6,903 nt of DNA from Deltaproteobacteria bacterium (GTDB taxonomy: Bacteria > Desulfobacterota > Desulfobacteria > Desulfobacterales > B30-G6). Below the pieces are notes generated by a model that worked only from the letters and a program-made list of their open reading frames with translations, searched no databases and was not told the origin of the DNA. Made by a program: the position numbers and the translations under genes. The DNA is taken from NCBI GenBank assembly GCA_003647375.1, contig QMMS01000235.1:1-6903 (forward strand), in the 5' to 3' direction. Positions 1-5,977 of this stretch are shown in pieces; positions within the stretch are counted from its first letter, which is position 1, and each line of letters starts with the position of its first letter.

Positions 1-1
1 A

Positions 2-913
2 AAGCACATCTATGAGCTGTGTGCCGACCTGATCGGCGAAACAGTTGCCTATGAAAATGAATCCCAGGATTATTACGATCTTATCGTGGAAGAGGCCCTG
101 GACAAAATAGAAGATCATCAAACCCAATATGATGCCATCCTGGTGGATGAAGGCCAGGACCTGAACGACCCCATGTACAAGGTGATCACCGCGCTGCTCA
201 ACCCCCAAACCAACAATCTCACCATTGCCCTGGACGACAACCAGAATATCTATGCCAGACGAAGTTCATGGAAAGCGGTGGGTGTCCAGGCCAGGGGCCG
301 CATCCACAAAATTTCACATGTGTACAGAAACACCAGGGAGATTACCGAATTCTTCACAAGATTTATGGGAAAGGAGGCTGCCGCAGAAAATGGCAACGCC
401 CAGACCCAACTGGAATTGTTCCCGGATTTTTTTGACTTCAAAGGCCCCAAACCCGAGATCCCACAATTTCCTGACCTGGAATCAATTGTCAGATATATTC
501 CAGAGAAAATTTCAGCCATCGAAGAACATGATGGGTGCCCTTATTCTGAAATCGCGATCATTTATACGACCAAACACCCTGACGGCAATTCTGGCATCCC
601 CCTGCCCCCTCGACTGGAAGAAGCCATGGCGTCCAAGGGCATTCTCTGCAATTGGACCACTAAAAACGCTCGCACCAAAAGAAACTATGACATCACCACC
701 AACAGGGTTTCCATCTCCACCATCCACAGCGCCAAAGGCTTTGATTACGCGTGTGTATTTCTGCTTGGCCTGGATGCCATCGATACCGACAGATGGACCG
801 AGAAACAAATCAAAAAGCTGGTTTATGTTGGAATGACGCGCGCGCGCTACCAGTTGATCATACCTTATGTTCATGAAAACGGAATTATTCGCTGCTTGAA
901 AAACTGTTTATAA
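2..913 (+). CDS. SF1 UvrD/Rep-like DNA helicase, C-terminal part (5' end outside window)
   Basis: The frame is open from base 2 to a TAA at 911-913, giving 303 visible residues; there is no stop before the left edge, so the gene starts upstream. The GTG at base 86 is probably internal, because the sequence before it also reads as protein. Helicase motifs occur in the order expected of superfamily 1 (visible-residue numbering): motif II ILVDEGQD with D49-E50-G51-Q52-D53; motif III-like ALDDNQNIY near 76-84; motif IV-like VYRNTREI near 107-114; motif V STIHSAKGFD near 239-248; motif VI VYVGMTRARYQL near 274-285. The Walker A motif must lie upstream. Known for the family: ATP-driven 3'-5' translocation and unwinding, in repair or in mobile-element and defence loci. 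DEGQD instead of the common DEAQD is a tolerated variant. What precedes the helicase core (for example a NERD domain) cannot be seen. The family is clear; the specific role is not. Confidence 0.9.
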   Translation, partial: KHIYELCADLIGETVAYENESQDYYDLIVEEALDKIEDHQTQYDAILVDEGQDLNDPMYKVITALLNPQTNNLTIALDDNQNIYARRSSWKAVGVQARGRIHKISHVYRNTREITEFFTRFMGKEAAAENGNAQTQLELFPDFFDFKGPKPEIPQFPDLESIVRYIPEKISAIEEHDGCPYSEIAIIYTTKHPDGNSGIPLPPRLEEAMASKGILCNWTTKNARTKRNYDITTNRVSISTIHSAKGFDYACVFLLGLDAIDTDRWTEKQIKKLVYVGMTRARYQLIIPYVHENGIIRCLKNCL

Positions 914-953
914 GATTCCTCAGATAGATTCCAGTTCCCTTTGGAGAAAACAT

Positions 954-1245
954 ATGGAACAAGAAAAGAACGGAAAAAAAAGCTTCTCAAACTGCAAAGG
1001 TCGTGATCGACGGCATATCGGATGGATATGATGATAATACCATAAGACAGCAGGTACGAACGCTATTAAAAACCAATCCGCATCTATTCTATACAGATAA
1101 AATTGTAAACTATCGGGGAACAACCACCGATCAAGGCACACCTTATTCCGAGGTCATCGCAGATGAACTGATAAATAATTTCCAGATTCTCTCAACTATC
1201 GAAAACGGCGTGTCCATTCGAAAAACAAAATCCTTTAGGCTATAA
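954..1245 (+). CDS. Small unrecognised protein, frame interrupted at an A8 run (apparent +1 frameshift)
   Basis: A well-placed start exists: GGAG at 943-946, then ATG at 954. Read literally, this ATG gives only about 26 codons before TGA near 1029-1031. The +1 frame is open from 928 to TAA at 1243-1245 and has no ATG near its beginning; its first likely initiator is GTG at 1003, which has no clear ribosome binding site. The two frames meet at eight A residues, 974-981. Removing one A gives a continuous 96-residue product starting MEQEKNGKKASQTAKVV and ending SIRKTKSFRL. It is hydrophilic, with a basic N-terminus and no membrane segment or signal peptide. I recognise no domain. It starts 40 bases after the helicase stop on the same strand, so co-transcription is plausible. 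Possible explanations are a sequencing error in the homopolymer, a real inactivating mutation, or slippage-dependent expression. A separate 80-residue protein from GTG 1003 is the less attractive alternative. Confidence 0.5.
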
Positions 1246-1351
1246 CATAAGGGTGAACCCAATGTGGATGCTCGTTTGGACCGGTTTAAAAAACTGACTT
1301 TCAGTGAAAAGCTACTGGCCATTGCTCTGGGTTTTTGGGGACGCCCATAAA

Positions 1352-1380
1352 AATATAAAGGATGTCCCCCTTTCATCTGA
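1352..1380 (+). repeat. REP-like inverted repeat, left copy (ATATAAAGGATGTCCCC family)
   Basis: Positions 1352-1369 are an exact 18-base reverse complement of 2316-2333. Continuing to 1380 (partner 2305) gives 26 matches in 29 by eye, with mismatches at 1370, 1375 and 1379. The copies lie in noncoding DNA either side of the universal stress protein gene. They may be two members of a dispersed repeat family that happen to be opposed, or the ends of a small unit. Confidence 0.6.
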
Positions 1381-1731
1381 TCTTGAATCAACAAACCTGA
1401 TGGTGATTGACATATCCCACCCAAATAGTTATCTTACCTATAGTCATATTTTGATTGGCTGGTTCAGCATACTTCATGCAGTTCTTTACTTGCAGCACCG
1501 AATGTCGGCCCCTATCGAACAATCGTTCAGTGTACAAACCACTTCTTGCCGATTAGTCAGGCCTGATCAATTCTGCTGGCCGGTTGCTTGGATCCACACT
1601 TCCGTTTGGAATAGTTTTTTGAGCAGCGTCTAAAACTTCCTTCACGCAACAGGCAGAACATTTTCTTATCCTGAAGCGTCGCGCCGGCCATCGTCATCTC
1701 GATCAAACGGCTGTTTGGGAGGGAAAACAAA

Positions 1732-1737
1732 AGGAGG
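1732..1737 (+). promoter_or_regulatory. Strong Shine-Dalgarno site for the universal stress protein gene
   Basis: AGGAGG lies five bases before the ATG at 1743, inside a purine-rich leader. It is the strongest ribosome binding site in the window and fixes the start of the gene. Confidence 0.85.
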
Positions 1738-1742
1738 GCATC

Positions 1743-2177
1743 ATGTATAAATCAATATTAGTGCCTCTGGACGGCTCAACACTTGCGGAAAACATTTTGA
1801 TTGAAGTAGAAGAGCTTGCCCTGTTGCTGAAGGCAAGGCTGAATTTAGTATGCGTCAGTAAAGCACATGCATTGCCGGGTGTCGATCCCAGCGATGCCCA
1901 GGTCAGGGTTGTCAATACGGCAAAGGAATATCTGGAGAATATCAAGGCACCACTGACCGCGAAAAATATCGAGGTCGAGATTCACACACCTTACGGTAAC
2001 CCGGCGGAAAAGGTCCTCGGCGTCTCCAAGCTGCACGACATCGAATTGATTGCCATGTCGACTCACGGCCGCAGCGGTATCGGTCGCTGGCTGCTCGGGA
2101 GTGTTGCCGAGAAAATTGTCCGCCACAGTGAGGTACCTGTATTGCTGCTTCGCTCAGGCAAGTTGAATGAGGGTTGA
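1743..2177 (+). CDS. Universal stress protein, UspA-type, ATP-binding subclass
   Basis: Complete 144-residue protein, the usual length of a single-domain Usp. The N-terminus YKSILVPLDGS places the conserved aspartate at D10 after the first beta strand. The C-terminal nucleotide loop reads STHGRSGIGRWLLGS (residues 106-120) and is followed by VPVLLLR. It fits the family pattern G-2x-G-9x-G(S/T), with S106 in the first glycine position, a common substitution in bacterial members; G109, G119 and S120 are retained. Known for the family: cytoplasmic dimers that bind ATP and support survival under starvation, oxidative or energy stress, often coupled to a neighbouring transporter. No transporter is intact next to this gene. 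The start is fixed by AGGAGG five bases upstream. It appears monocistronic: a hairpin-forming repeat follows the stop, and the next gene is on the opposite strand. Confidence 0.95.
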   Translation: MYKSILVPLDGSTLAENILIEVEELALLLKARLNLVCVSKAHALPGVDPSDAQVRVVNTAKEYLENIKAPLTAKNIEVEIHTPYGNPAEKVLGVSKLHDIELIAMSTHGRSGIGRWLLGSVAEKIVRHSEVPVLLLRSGKLNEG

Positions 2178-2182
2178 TATTC

Positions 2183-2220
2183 CCCCTACCCCTTTTCCCG
2201 CCAAGGGAGAGGGGACGGGG
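2183..2220 (+). repeat. C-rich/G-rich hairpin repeat after the Usp gene; possible terminator
   Basis: Blocks CCCC (2183-2186), CCCC (2189-2192) and CCC (2197-2199) face GGG (2205-2207), GGGG (2211-2214) and GGGG (2217-2220) around a short GCCAA loop, six bases after the Usp stop. A weak T-rich stretch (TTTCT) follows. Hairpins of this CCCTCACCC-like kind are widespread intergenic repeats in bacteria and may work as terminators or RNA stabilisers. The G-rich arm plus GGGG at 2226-2229 also fits the four-tract G-quadruplex pattern on the plus strand. Confidence 0.6.
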
Positions 2221-2231
2221 TTTCTGGGGTG

Positions 2232-2283
2232 GCTTCTAGGGTCTGGCCAGGACAACCAATTGAAATATTTAGATATAGTCGAT
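2232..2283 (+). repeat. Dispersed 52-bp intergenic repeat, copy A
   Basis: This block aligns without gaps to 2971-3022 with 42 of 52 positions identical by eye, including an 11-base identical core CAATTGAAATA. A shorter part, 2236-2258, matches 6091-6113 at 19 of 23 positions. It begins just after the hairpin that follows the Usp gene. The divergence between copies suggests an old dispersed family rather than a recent duplication. No transposase is seen nearby. Confidence 0.7.
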
Positions 2284-2304
2284 ATGTCGAGCCCCATATC
2301 ATGC

Positions 2305-2333
2305 TTAGAGGAAAAGGGGACATCCTTTATATT
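2305..2333 (-). repeat. REP-like inverted repeat, right copy
   Basis: Reverse-complement partner of 1352-1380: 18 bases (2316-2333) match exactly and 26 of 29 over the longer stretch. It sits between the Usp gene and the minus-strand lysine-rich gene, so the pair encloses about 930 bases that contain the Usp gene. Confidence 0.6.
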
Positions 2334-2395
2334 ATAGGATTTGAAAATCGGTTTCAATATGCTACGCTGATGCGATGCTACGACAAGTTAAAAAA

Positions 2396-2713
2396 CTACG
2401 ACTTCACATACAGACCTTTCTTAGGACTGGTGATCTTACCCTGTTTCTTCAACTTGAAGATAATGTTGGCAACTTTCTTCTGGTCGAAGCCCGTCTTTTT
2501 AACCAGACCTGCAGTATCGGTGCCTTTCTTTAATCTTGCAATGGCATTGAATACGGTGTCAGCTGCAGTAACCTTCTTAGCAACAGTTTTCTTGGGAGCC
2601 TTAGCCTTAGCAGGTTTCTTAGCATCTGCCTTCTGCAGTGCTGCCATCAGTTTGTCTATGCGTTTGGATAGAGCCTTCAGTTCCTTCTTTGCTGCTTGCA
2701 GTTCTTTTATCAA
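2396..2713 (-). CDS. Lysine-rich histone-H1-like protein with coiled coil and probable winged helix
   Basis: Complete 105-residue, strongly basic protein in three parts. Residues 1-29 form a charged amphipathic helix with Leu/Ile spacing (L5, L12, L15, I19, L22, L26) that suggests a coiled coil. Residues 30-48 are a flexible Lys/Ala/Pro linker containing KKPAKAKAPKK, like eukaryotic H1 tails or bacterial Hc1-type proteins. Residues 50-105 (AADTVFNAIARLKKGTDTAG onward, ending KGLYVKS) look like a small winged-helix domain. This suggests a dimeric or oligomeric DNA-binding, nucleoid-associated protein; the function is inferred from architecture only. The start is an unusual TTG at 2713-2711, supported by AGGAG eight bases upstream on the minus strand, with no better ATG in frame. 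The stop is TAG at 2396-2398. It stands alone, with a possible sigma70 promoter upstream. Confidence 0.85.
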   Translation of the reverse strand: MIKELQAAKKELKALSKRIDKLMAALQKADAKKPAKAKAPKKTVAKKVTAADTVFNAIARLKKGTDTAGLVKKTGFDQKKVANIIFKLKKQGKITSPKKGLYVKS

Positions 2714-2768
2714 TTTTTGATCTCCTTTAGTTTAAGTAATTATTACTTCCTTCCTGTAATTGGTGCCA

Positions 2769-2797
2769 AAGCTAATGCTAGATTATAGGTTTGTCAA
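2769..2797 (-). promoter_or_regulatory. Candidate sigma70 promoter for the lysine-rich DNA-binding protein
   Basis: On the minus strand TTGACA (2797-2792), a perfect -35 hexamer, is followed after 17 bases by TAGCTT (2774-2769), a weak -10. A perfect TATAAT also occurs at 2787-2782 but is only four bases from the TTGACA, so it would need a different -35. Either choice gives a leader of about 50-70 bases before the TTG start. Confidence 0.35.
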
Positions 2798-2970
2798 GAA
2801 AATCAGCGTATAATGTATTGTCGTGTACTTGGATAAAAAGAAAAGAACGGCACTATAAATATCGTCCCTCTCAAATCATTACAGCAGGTATCAGTTAAGC
2901 AGCATAGTTACCATTTTAACATCTTGTACCCTTCAATATCTCCTCTGCAGAATAGTGTTCAAAATTCAGA

Positions 2971-3022
2971 GCTTCTGGGGTCGGACCAAGGCAATCAATT
3001 GAAATACCAAGATATGGTCGAT
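2971..3022 (+). repeat. Dispersed 52-bp intergenic repeat, copy B
   Basis: Direct repeat of 2232-2283, 42 of 52 identical without gaps. The stretch CTGGGGTCGGACCAAGGCAA (2975-2994) also resembles the third, partial copy at 6091-6113. The similarity ends abruptly soon after GGTCGAT, so the unit seems to have a defined right end. Confidence 0.7.
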
Positions 3023-3100
3023 GATTTACACTCTAAAAACCACTAAGAAAGCCTTTTTTAGGGTAGAAATCATAGGTTTAAGGTAAAAAGCTGTCTACCA

Positions 3101-3121
3101 CCCTCCCCATAACCCCCTCCC
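3101..3121 (-). other. G-quadruplex-type motif on the minus strand
   Basis: On the plus strand there are four C tracts: CCC (3101-3103), CCCC (3105-3108), CCCCC (3113-3117) and CCC (3119-3121), separated by 1, 4 and 1 bases. The minus strand therefore satisfies the G3+N1-7 pattern. The adjoining CTCCCGCCA resembles the C-rich arm of the hairpin at 2183-2220, so this is probably a half-copy of that repeat family. Confidence 0.5.
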
Positions 3122-3130
3122 GCCAGAGAC

Positions 3131-3170
3131 AGAACTACAGAGCCCCAGAGGACCGAGGTCGGAACCACAG
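3131..3170 (+). repeat. CAGAG/GGAAC(C/T)ACAG-type repeat, copy 1
   Basis: Contains AGAGCCCCAGAGGAC (3139-3153), identical to 6126-6140, next to AGAACTACAG (3131-3140) and GGAACCACAG (3161-3170), which resemble GGAACTACAG at 6141-6150. The unit is degenerate and internally repetitive. It is noncoding. Confidence 0.6.
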
Positions 3171-3272
3171 AAGCCGAAGAATGGAAGACGGCGTTAATTA
3201 ATCATTATGTATTTTTACAGTTAGTTATATTTTTACCTGATAGTTTATTATCAATTTCAAATTTTTAATTAG

Positions 3273-3353
3273 TAAAATCGCGAGATAAATACTTGCAATA
3301 GCGCGGCTAATATAATATAAAAAACGCGATGTAGATAATGATAAAATCGCGAG
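3273..3353 (+). promoter_or_regulatory. Two exact 12-bp direct repeats (TAAAATCGCGAG) flanking the probable promoter
   Basis: TAAAATCGCGAG occurs at 3273-3284 and again at 3342-3353, starts 69 bases apart, with the candidate promoter between them and the ATPase ATG 12 bases after the second. Each contains the self-complementary TCGCGA. Such paired sites around a promoter are typical of operators; no regulator gene is seen, so a regulatory role is inference. Confidence 0.4.
3293..3321 (+). promoter_or_regulatory. Candidate sigma70 promoter for the first ATPase gene
   Basis: TTGCAA (3293-3298), a 17-base spacer and TATAAA (3316-3321) in an AT-rich region about 45 bases before the ATG. The -10 matches five of six consensus bases and the -35 four of six. 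An overlapping TATAAT at 3311-3316 has poor spacing to the same -35. Confidence 0.45.
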
Positions 3354-3365
3354 GAATAGTTCAAC

Positions 3366-4598
3366 ATGTCAAACCTTTATCCCAGATGGCAAAAGCGAAC
3401 AATCGAAAAATTGATGCTCGAAAGGCGCGTACTGTTGCTGAGCGGTCCAAGGCAAAGTGGAAAGACCACTTTGGCCCGTGAACTCGAATCCGATCAAACT
3501 GAATACAGAACCCTTGATGACAGTACCCTCAGAGAAGCTGCGGAAGTTGATCCACAGGGGTTTGTCAAGCGCAGCACCGCCACTTTGATTATTGATGAAG
3601 TACAGCGGGTTCCGTCTCTTTTCCCGGCGATTAAAAAAGCGGTCGATGAAGATCCCCGAAACGGGCAGTATTTATTAACCGGCTCAACCAACATTCAGTC
3701 TCTACCCACAGTCAGGGAGTCTCTTGCCGGACGAATTACTAAAATCCGCCTTCGTCCGCTCACGCACGGTGAAATATTAAAACGTGATCCACGTTTTATT
3801 GAATCCGCCTTCGATCAATCGTTTTCTAGCAGTTCACTTCGCTTTGACCGCGATACCTTGCTTGAAATTGCTCTCAAAGGTGGCTTTCCTGAACCAATGA
3901 AACTTCAGGAACGGAGTCGCAGGCGATGGCACGATGACTATATCGATGCCCTCCTGGAACGAGATCTGAAGGAAATAGCAAGAATTCAAAGAAACAGGGC
4001 AATGCGGGAGTTAGTGCATATACTGGCAGCCTGGTCAGGCAAATTTATTGATCTTTCTGCCATTGGATCTGGATTATCTATCCAACGTCCTACACTTGAA
4101 AGCTACATCAATGCCCTCGAAACACTCTATCTGGTAGAGCGAGTATCTCCCTGGGTTAGAACTGATTATGCCAGAGTTGGTAAACGAAGCAAGCTCTACA
4201 TGGTCGATAGTGGATTGATGGCAGGTATCCTCAAATGGAAGATGGACCAGGTTCGATTTGACTCCGATCGTTCTGGAAAACTGTTCGAAACGTTTGCATT
4301 GAACGAAATCATGGCACAGGTTGAAGTAGGGAATGGTCGGTATGAGTTGTTTCACTATCGCGACCGGGAAAAGCGCGAAATCGATTTCTTGATAGAGAGG
4401 GAAGATAGTCATTTGCTCGGCATCGAGATTAAGGCCGGATCAGCTGTTCATAAAAATGATTTCAAGCACCTATTGTGGTTCAAAAATAAAATAGCAAAAA
4501 ACAATGAATTCATTGGTATCATCCTATATACCGGTGAATATCCGGTTTCTTTTGGCCATAACCTGTGGGCTGTTCCTATGGGCCATTTATGGTCCTAA
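3366..4598 (+). CDS. P-loop ATPase of the AAA_14/DUF4143 family, PD-(D/E)XK-like C-terminus
   Basis: Complete 410-residue protein, normal length for this family. Walker A is GPRQSGKTT (27-35), Walker B LIIDEVQ with D77-E78, and a sensor-like LLTGSTN follows at 103-109. The motif GGFPEP at 172-177, typical of these proteins, lies at the junction to the DUF4143 region. Near the C-terminus, KREIDFLIE and GIEIKAG supply E338-x-D340 and E354-x-K356, the layout of a PD-(D/E)XK nuclease fold. In many family members this fold is retained but its activity is untested. No membrane segments are seen. The ATG at 3366 has GAGGA about ten bases upstream, and the N-terminus aligns with the usual family start. 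The family is numerous in anaerobic bacteria and archaea, often as mobile single genes; its biochemical role is poorly known, and toxin or defence functions have only been suggested. It is convergent with a second, divergent family member. Confidence 0.93.
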   Translation: MSNLYPRWQKRTIEKLMLERRVLLLSGPRQSGKTTLARELESDQTEYRTLDDSTLREAAEVDPQGFVKRSTATLIIDEVQRVPSLFPAIKKAVDEDPRNGQYLLTGSTNIQSLPTVRESLAGRITKIRLRPLTHGEILKRDPRFIESAFDQSFSSSSLRFDRDTLLEIALKGGFPEPMKLQERSRRRWHDDYIDALLERDLKEIARIQRNRAMRELVHILAAWSGKFIDLSAIGSGLSIQRPTLESYINALETLYLVERVSPWVRTDYARVGKRSKLYMVDSGLMAGILKWKMDQVRFDSDRSGKLFETFALNEIMAQVEVGNGRYELFHYRDREKREIDFLIEREDSHLLGIEIKAGSAVHKNDFKHLLWFKNKIAKNNEFIGIILYTGEYPVSFGHNLWAVPMGHLWS

Positions 4599-4621
4599 GC
4601 CTTCCAGTCCCCATTCAAACT

Positions 4622-4679
4622 CCCGTAAAGGGCGGGGGAAACTATTGATTCAGGCGTTCTGTAGCCTCCCCCTAACGGG
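4622..4679. other. Interrupted inverted repeat between the convergent ATPase genes
   Basis: CCCGT (4622-4626) pairs with ACGGG (4675-4679), and GGGGGA (4634-4639) with TCCCCC (4667-4672), leaving a 27-base loop. It lies in the 136-base gap where both genes end, so it could act in termination in both directions. It lacks a T tract on either strand, and its C/G runs resemble those of the other intergenic repeats. Confidence 0.3.
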
Positions 4680-4734
4680 TCTCTCAGGACAACAGATGAA
4701 AGGCGAGGATCAGCACAAAGCGTTCATAGCGCTA

Positions 4735-5925
4735 CTATATCAACTGAGACAAGAATGTCTTCGCGGGAACTTTCACGGGGTAATCATACGCAAAGCAGTC
4801 GGCATTTTTATATTCCGCATTCGCTACAACCTGAAATGCATGCCTTGCATTGGTTCTGGTCTGGAAATATTCCAAGCCTTTGGTAAGTGCACGTGTTTGT
4901 GATGACTTTGCTTCCACAATAAACCACGGTCGGCCATCTTTACTGACCAGGAAATCAACTTCGCGCTTATCCTTTGTTCTTAAAAAATAAAGGCCGTACT
5001 CACCCAGACCTGAATCCTGCCACCAGGTTACGGCCTTCAACAGGTGACAGGCCACCAGGTTTTCAAAACGGATTCCCGGGTCATTCACCAGGGACCAGTC
5101 CGTCAGGTATGTTTTAGGCTCTTTCAGCAGGCTGCGGGAAATATTCTGAGACCAGGGCCGTATCGTAAAGCAATAATAAAGCGATTCCAATACTTCGAGC
5201 CATCTCCTGATTGAATCCTGTGAGGCTCGAATTTTCCGAGCCAGGGATGCATAGTTGAGCAACTGACCGGACTGCTGTCGAATAAATTCAGCCAGAAGTT
5301 CTACCTGCCCCACTTCATTGATTCGGGTTACATCCCTCAGATCCTCTCTGAACAACAACTTCAGTCGGGTTTGTTTCCAACGATTGAAGAAACGAACATT
5401 GTGCTTTAGAAACGGTTCCGGAAAACCGCCAAAACGTTCCAGGTATTCATAATCCGACTGGCTGACGAATTGCGGGCGGCTGATCTCCTTTTCAGGAAAT
5501 TTCTGATGGGCTAACTCCGCCACCGACAATGGATGCATATGATACAGAAAATAGCGACCCATGAGACTGTCGGCCCCTTTGCGATAAATATCGAGCCGGG
5601 AACTCCCGGTTACGACAATACTGAATCTACCCTTGGCATATGAATCATAGAACCCTTTTAAAAAATCTCGCCAAAGGGGGTATTTATGGATCTCGTCAAA
5701 CACAATGACCCTGCCCTGTGACACACTGATCTTTTCAGCTACAGCGGAAGGTCCTTCCAGAAAAAGGCGGCGGTCATTTTCATTGTCCCAGTTGAAATAG
5801 AGATGGCCGGCATCGAATGCGGTACCGGTCGTTGTTTTACCAACCTGACGTGGACCGGCGATGAAAGCCATCTGGTTATCATGCTTGAAGTGTTCTACCA
5901 ACAATGCTTCATATCTGCGTTTCAT
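4735..5925 (-). CDS. Second P-loop ATPase of the AAA_14/DUF4143 family, convergent with the first
   Basis: Taking the ATG at 5925-5923 gives 396 residues starting MKRRYEALLVEHFKHDNQ, which matches the usual short lead-in to the P loop. Walker A is GPRQVGKTT (24-32), Walker B VIVFDEIHK with D77-E78, and the sensor-like segment VVTGSSR is at 104-110. GGFPEP occurs at 166-171. The C-terminus has KREVDFLV and FIVEAKSS, giving E322-x-D324 and E338-x-K340, a PD-(D/E)XK-like signature. The frame stays open upstream to 6063, but that extension runs through a palindrome and repeat DNA, reads as unnatural protein and would begin with TTG, so I exclude it. The ribosome binding site is weak. It shares the architecture of the gene at 3366 but little sequence outside the motifs. 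The two genes end 136 bases apart. The family assignment is firm; the cellular role is unknown. Confidence 0.92.
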   Translation of the reverse strand: MKRRYEALLVEHFKHDNQMAFIAGPRQVGKTTTGTAFDAGHLYFNWDNENDRRLFLEGPSAVAEKISVSQGRVIVFDEIHKYPLWRDFLKGFYDSYAKGRFSIVVTGSSRLDIYRKGADSLMGRYFLYHMHPLSVAELAHQKFPEKEISRPQFVSQSDYEYLERFGGFPEPFLKHNVRFFNRWKQTRLKLLFREDLRDVTRINEVGQVELLAEFIRQQSGQLLNYASLARKIRASQDSIRRWLEVLESLYYCFTIRPWSQNISRSLLKEPKTYLTDWSLVNDPGIRFENLVACHLLKAVTWWQDSGLGEYGLYFLRTKDKREVDFLVSKDGRPWFIVEAKSSQTRALTKGLEYFQTRTNARHAFQVVANAEYKNADCFAYDYPVKVPAKTFLSQLI

Positions 5926-5934
5926 GAATAATAG

Positions 5935-5961
5935 CTTATATGATGCCTTAGCCGAAGTCAA
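5935..5961 (-). promoter_or_regulatory. Candidate promoter for the second ATPase gene, very close to its ATG
   Basis: On the minus strand TTGACT (5961-5956) is followed after only 15 bases by TATAAG (5940-5935). The -10 would end nine bases before the ATG at 5925, so the transcript would have almost no leader. This agrees with the lack of a ribosome binding site, but the short spacer makes the promoter uncertain. Confidence 0.3.
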
Positions 5962-5977
5962 GACCATTACTTGCAAT

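Larger units (their letters stand above)
1246..1742. other. About 500-base stretch without a convincing gene
   Basis: Directly after the TAA at 1243-1245 the same frame stays open to a TAA at 1348-1350. The GTG-initiated piece from 1264 reads VDARLDRFKKLTFSEKLLAI and then ALGFWGRP. The LTFSEKLLAIALGFW part has the look of a cytoplasmic stretch entering a membrane helix, as in DASS/SLC13-type carriers, so it could be the stub of a lost gene; this is a weak impression. At 1352-1380 lies one arm of an inverted repeat whose partner is at 2305-2333. The frame at 1304-1633 has an unnatural composition and no ribosome binding site. I see nothing further until the ribosome binding site of the stress-protein gene, and no strong promoter that I would name. 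Confidence 0.5.
2714..3365. other. 650-base noncoding region between the lysine-rich gene and the first ATPase gene
   Basis: I find no supportable gene on either strand. The right-hand 180 bases are AT-rich and carry the probable promoter of the ATPase gene. The middle holds copy B of the 52-bp repeat (2971-3022), a C-rich block (3101-3121) and a CAGAG-rich block (3121-3180) that recurs near 6109-6150. The left part, 2800-2970, shows nothing I can name. Confidence 0.6.

Noticed and set aside
225..874. Open frames on both strands within the helicase region
   Set aside because: They overlap the motif-bearing helicase frame, have unnatural composition and lack ribosome binding sites.
1304..1633. 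109-codon plus-strand open frame
   Set aside because: No ribosome binding site and no recognisable domain. It overlaps the inverted-repeat arm and has a random-looking, Ser/His/Trp-rich composition.
2229..2720. 163-codon plus-strand open frame
   Set aside because: It starts inside a dispersed repeat and then runs antisense through the lysine-rich gene, whose own frame has a good ribosome binding site and a coherent domain order.
3033..3061. CTAAAAA/TTTTTAG inverted repeat as a terminator
   Set aside because: The stem is seven mostly A-T pairs with a 15-base loop and has no gene ending next to it.
4504..4902. 132-codon plus-strand open frame across the ends of the two ATPase genes
   Set aside because: It overlaps the real 3' ends of both ATPases in other frames and has no family signature.
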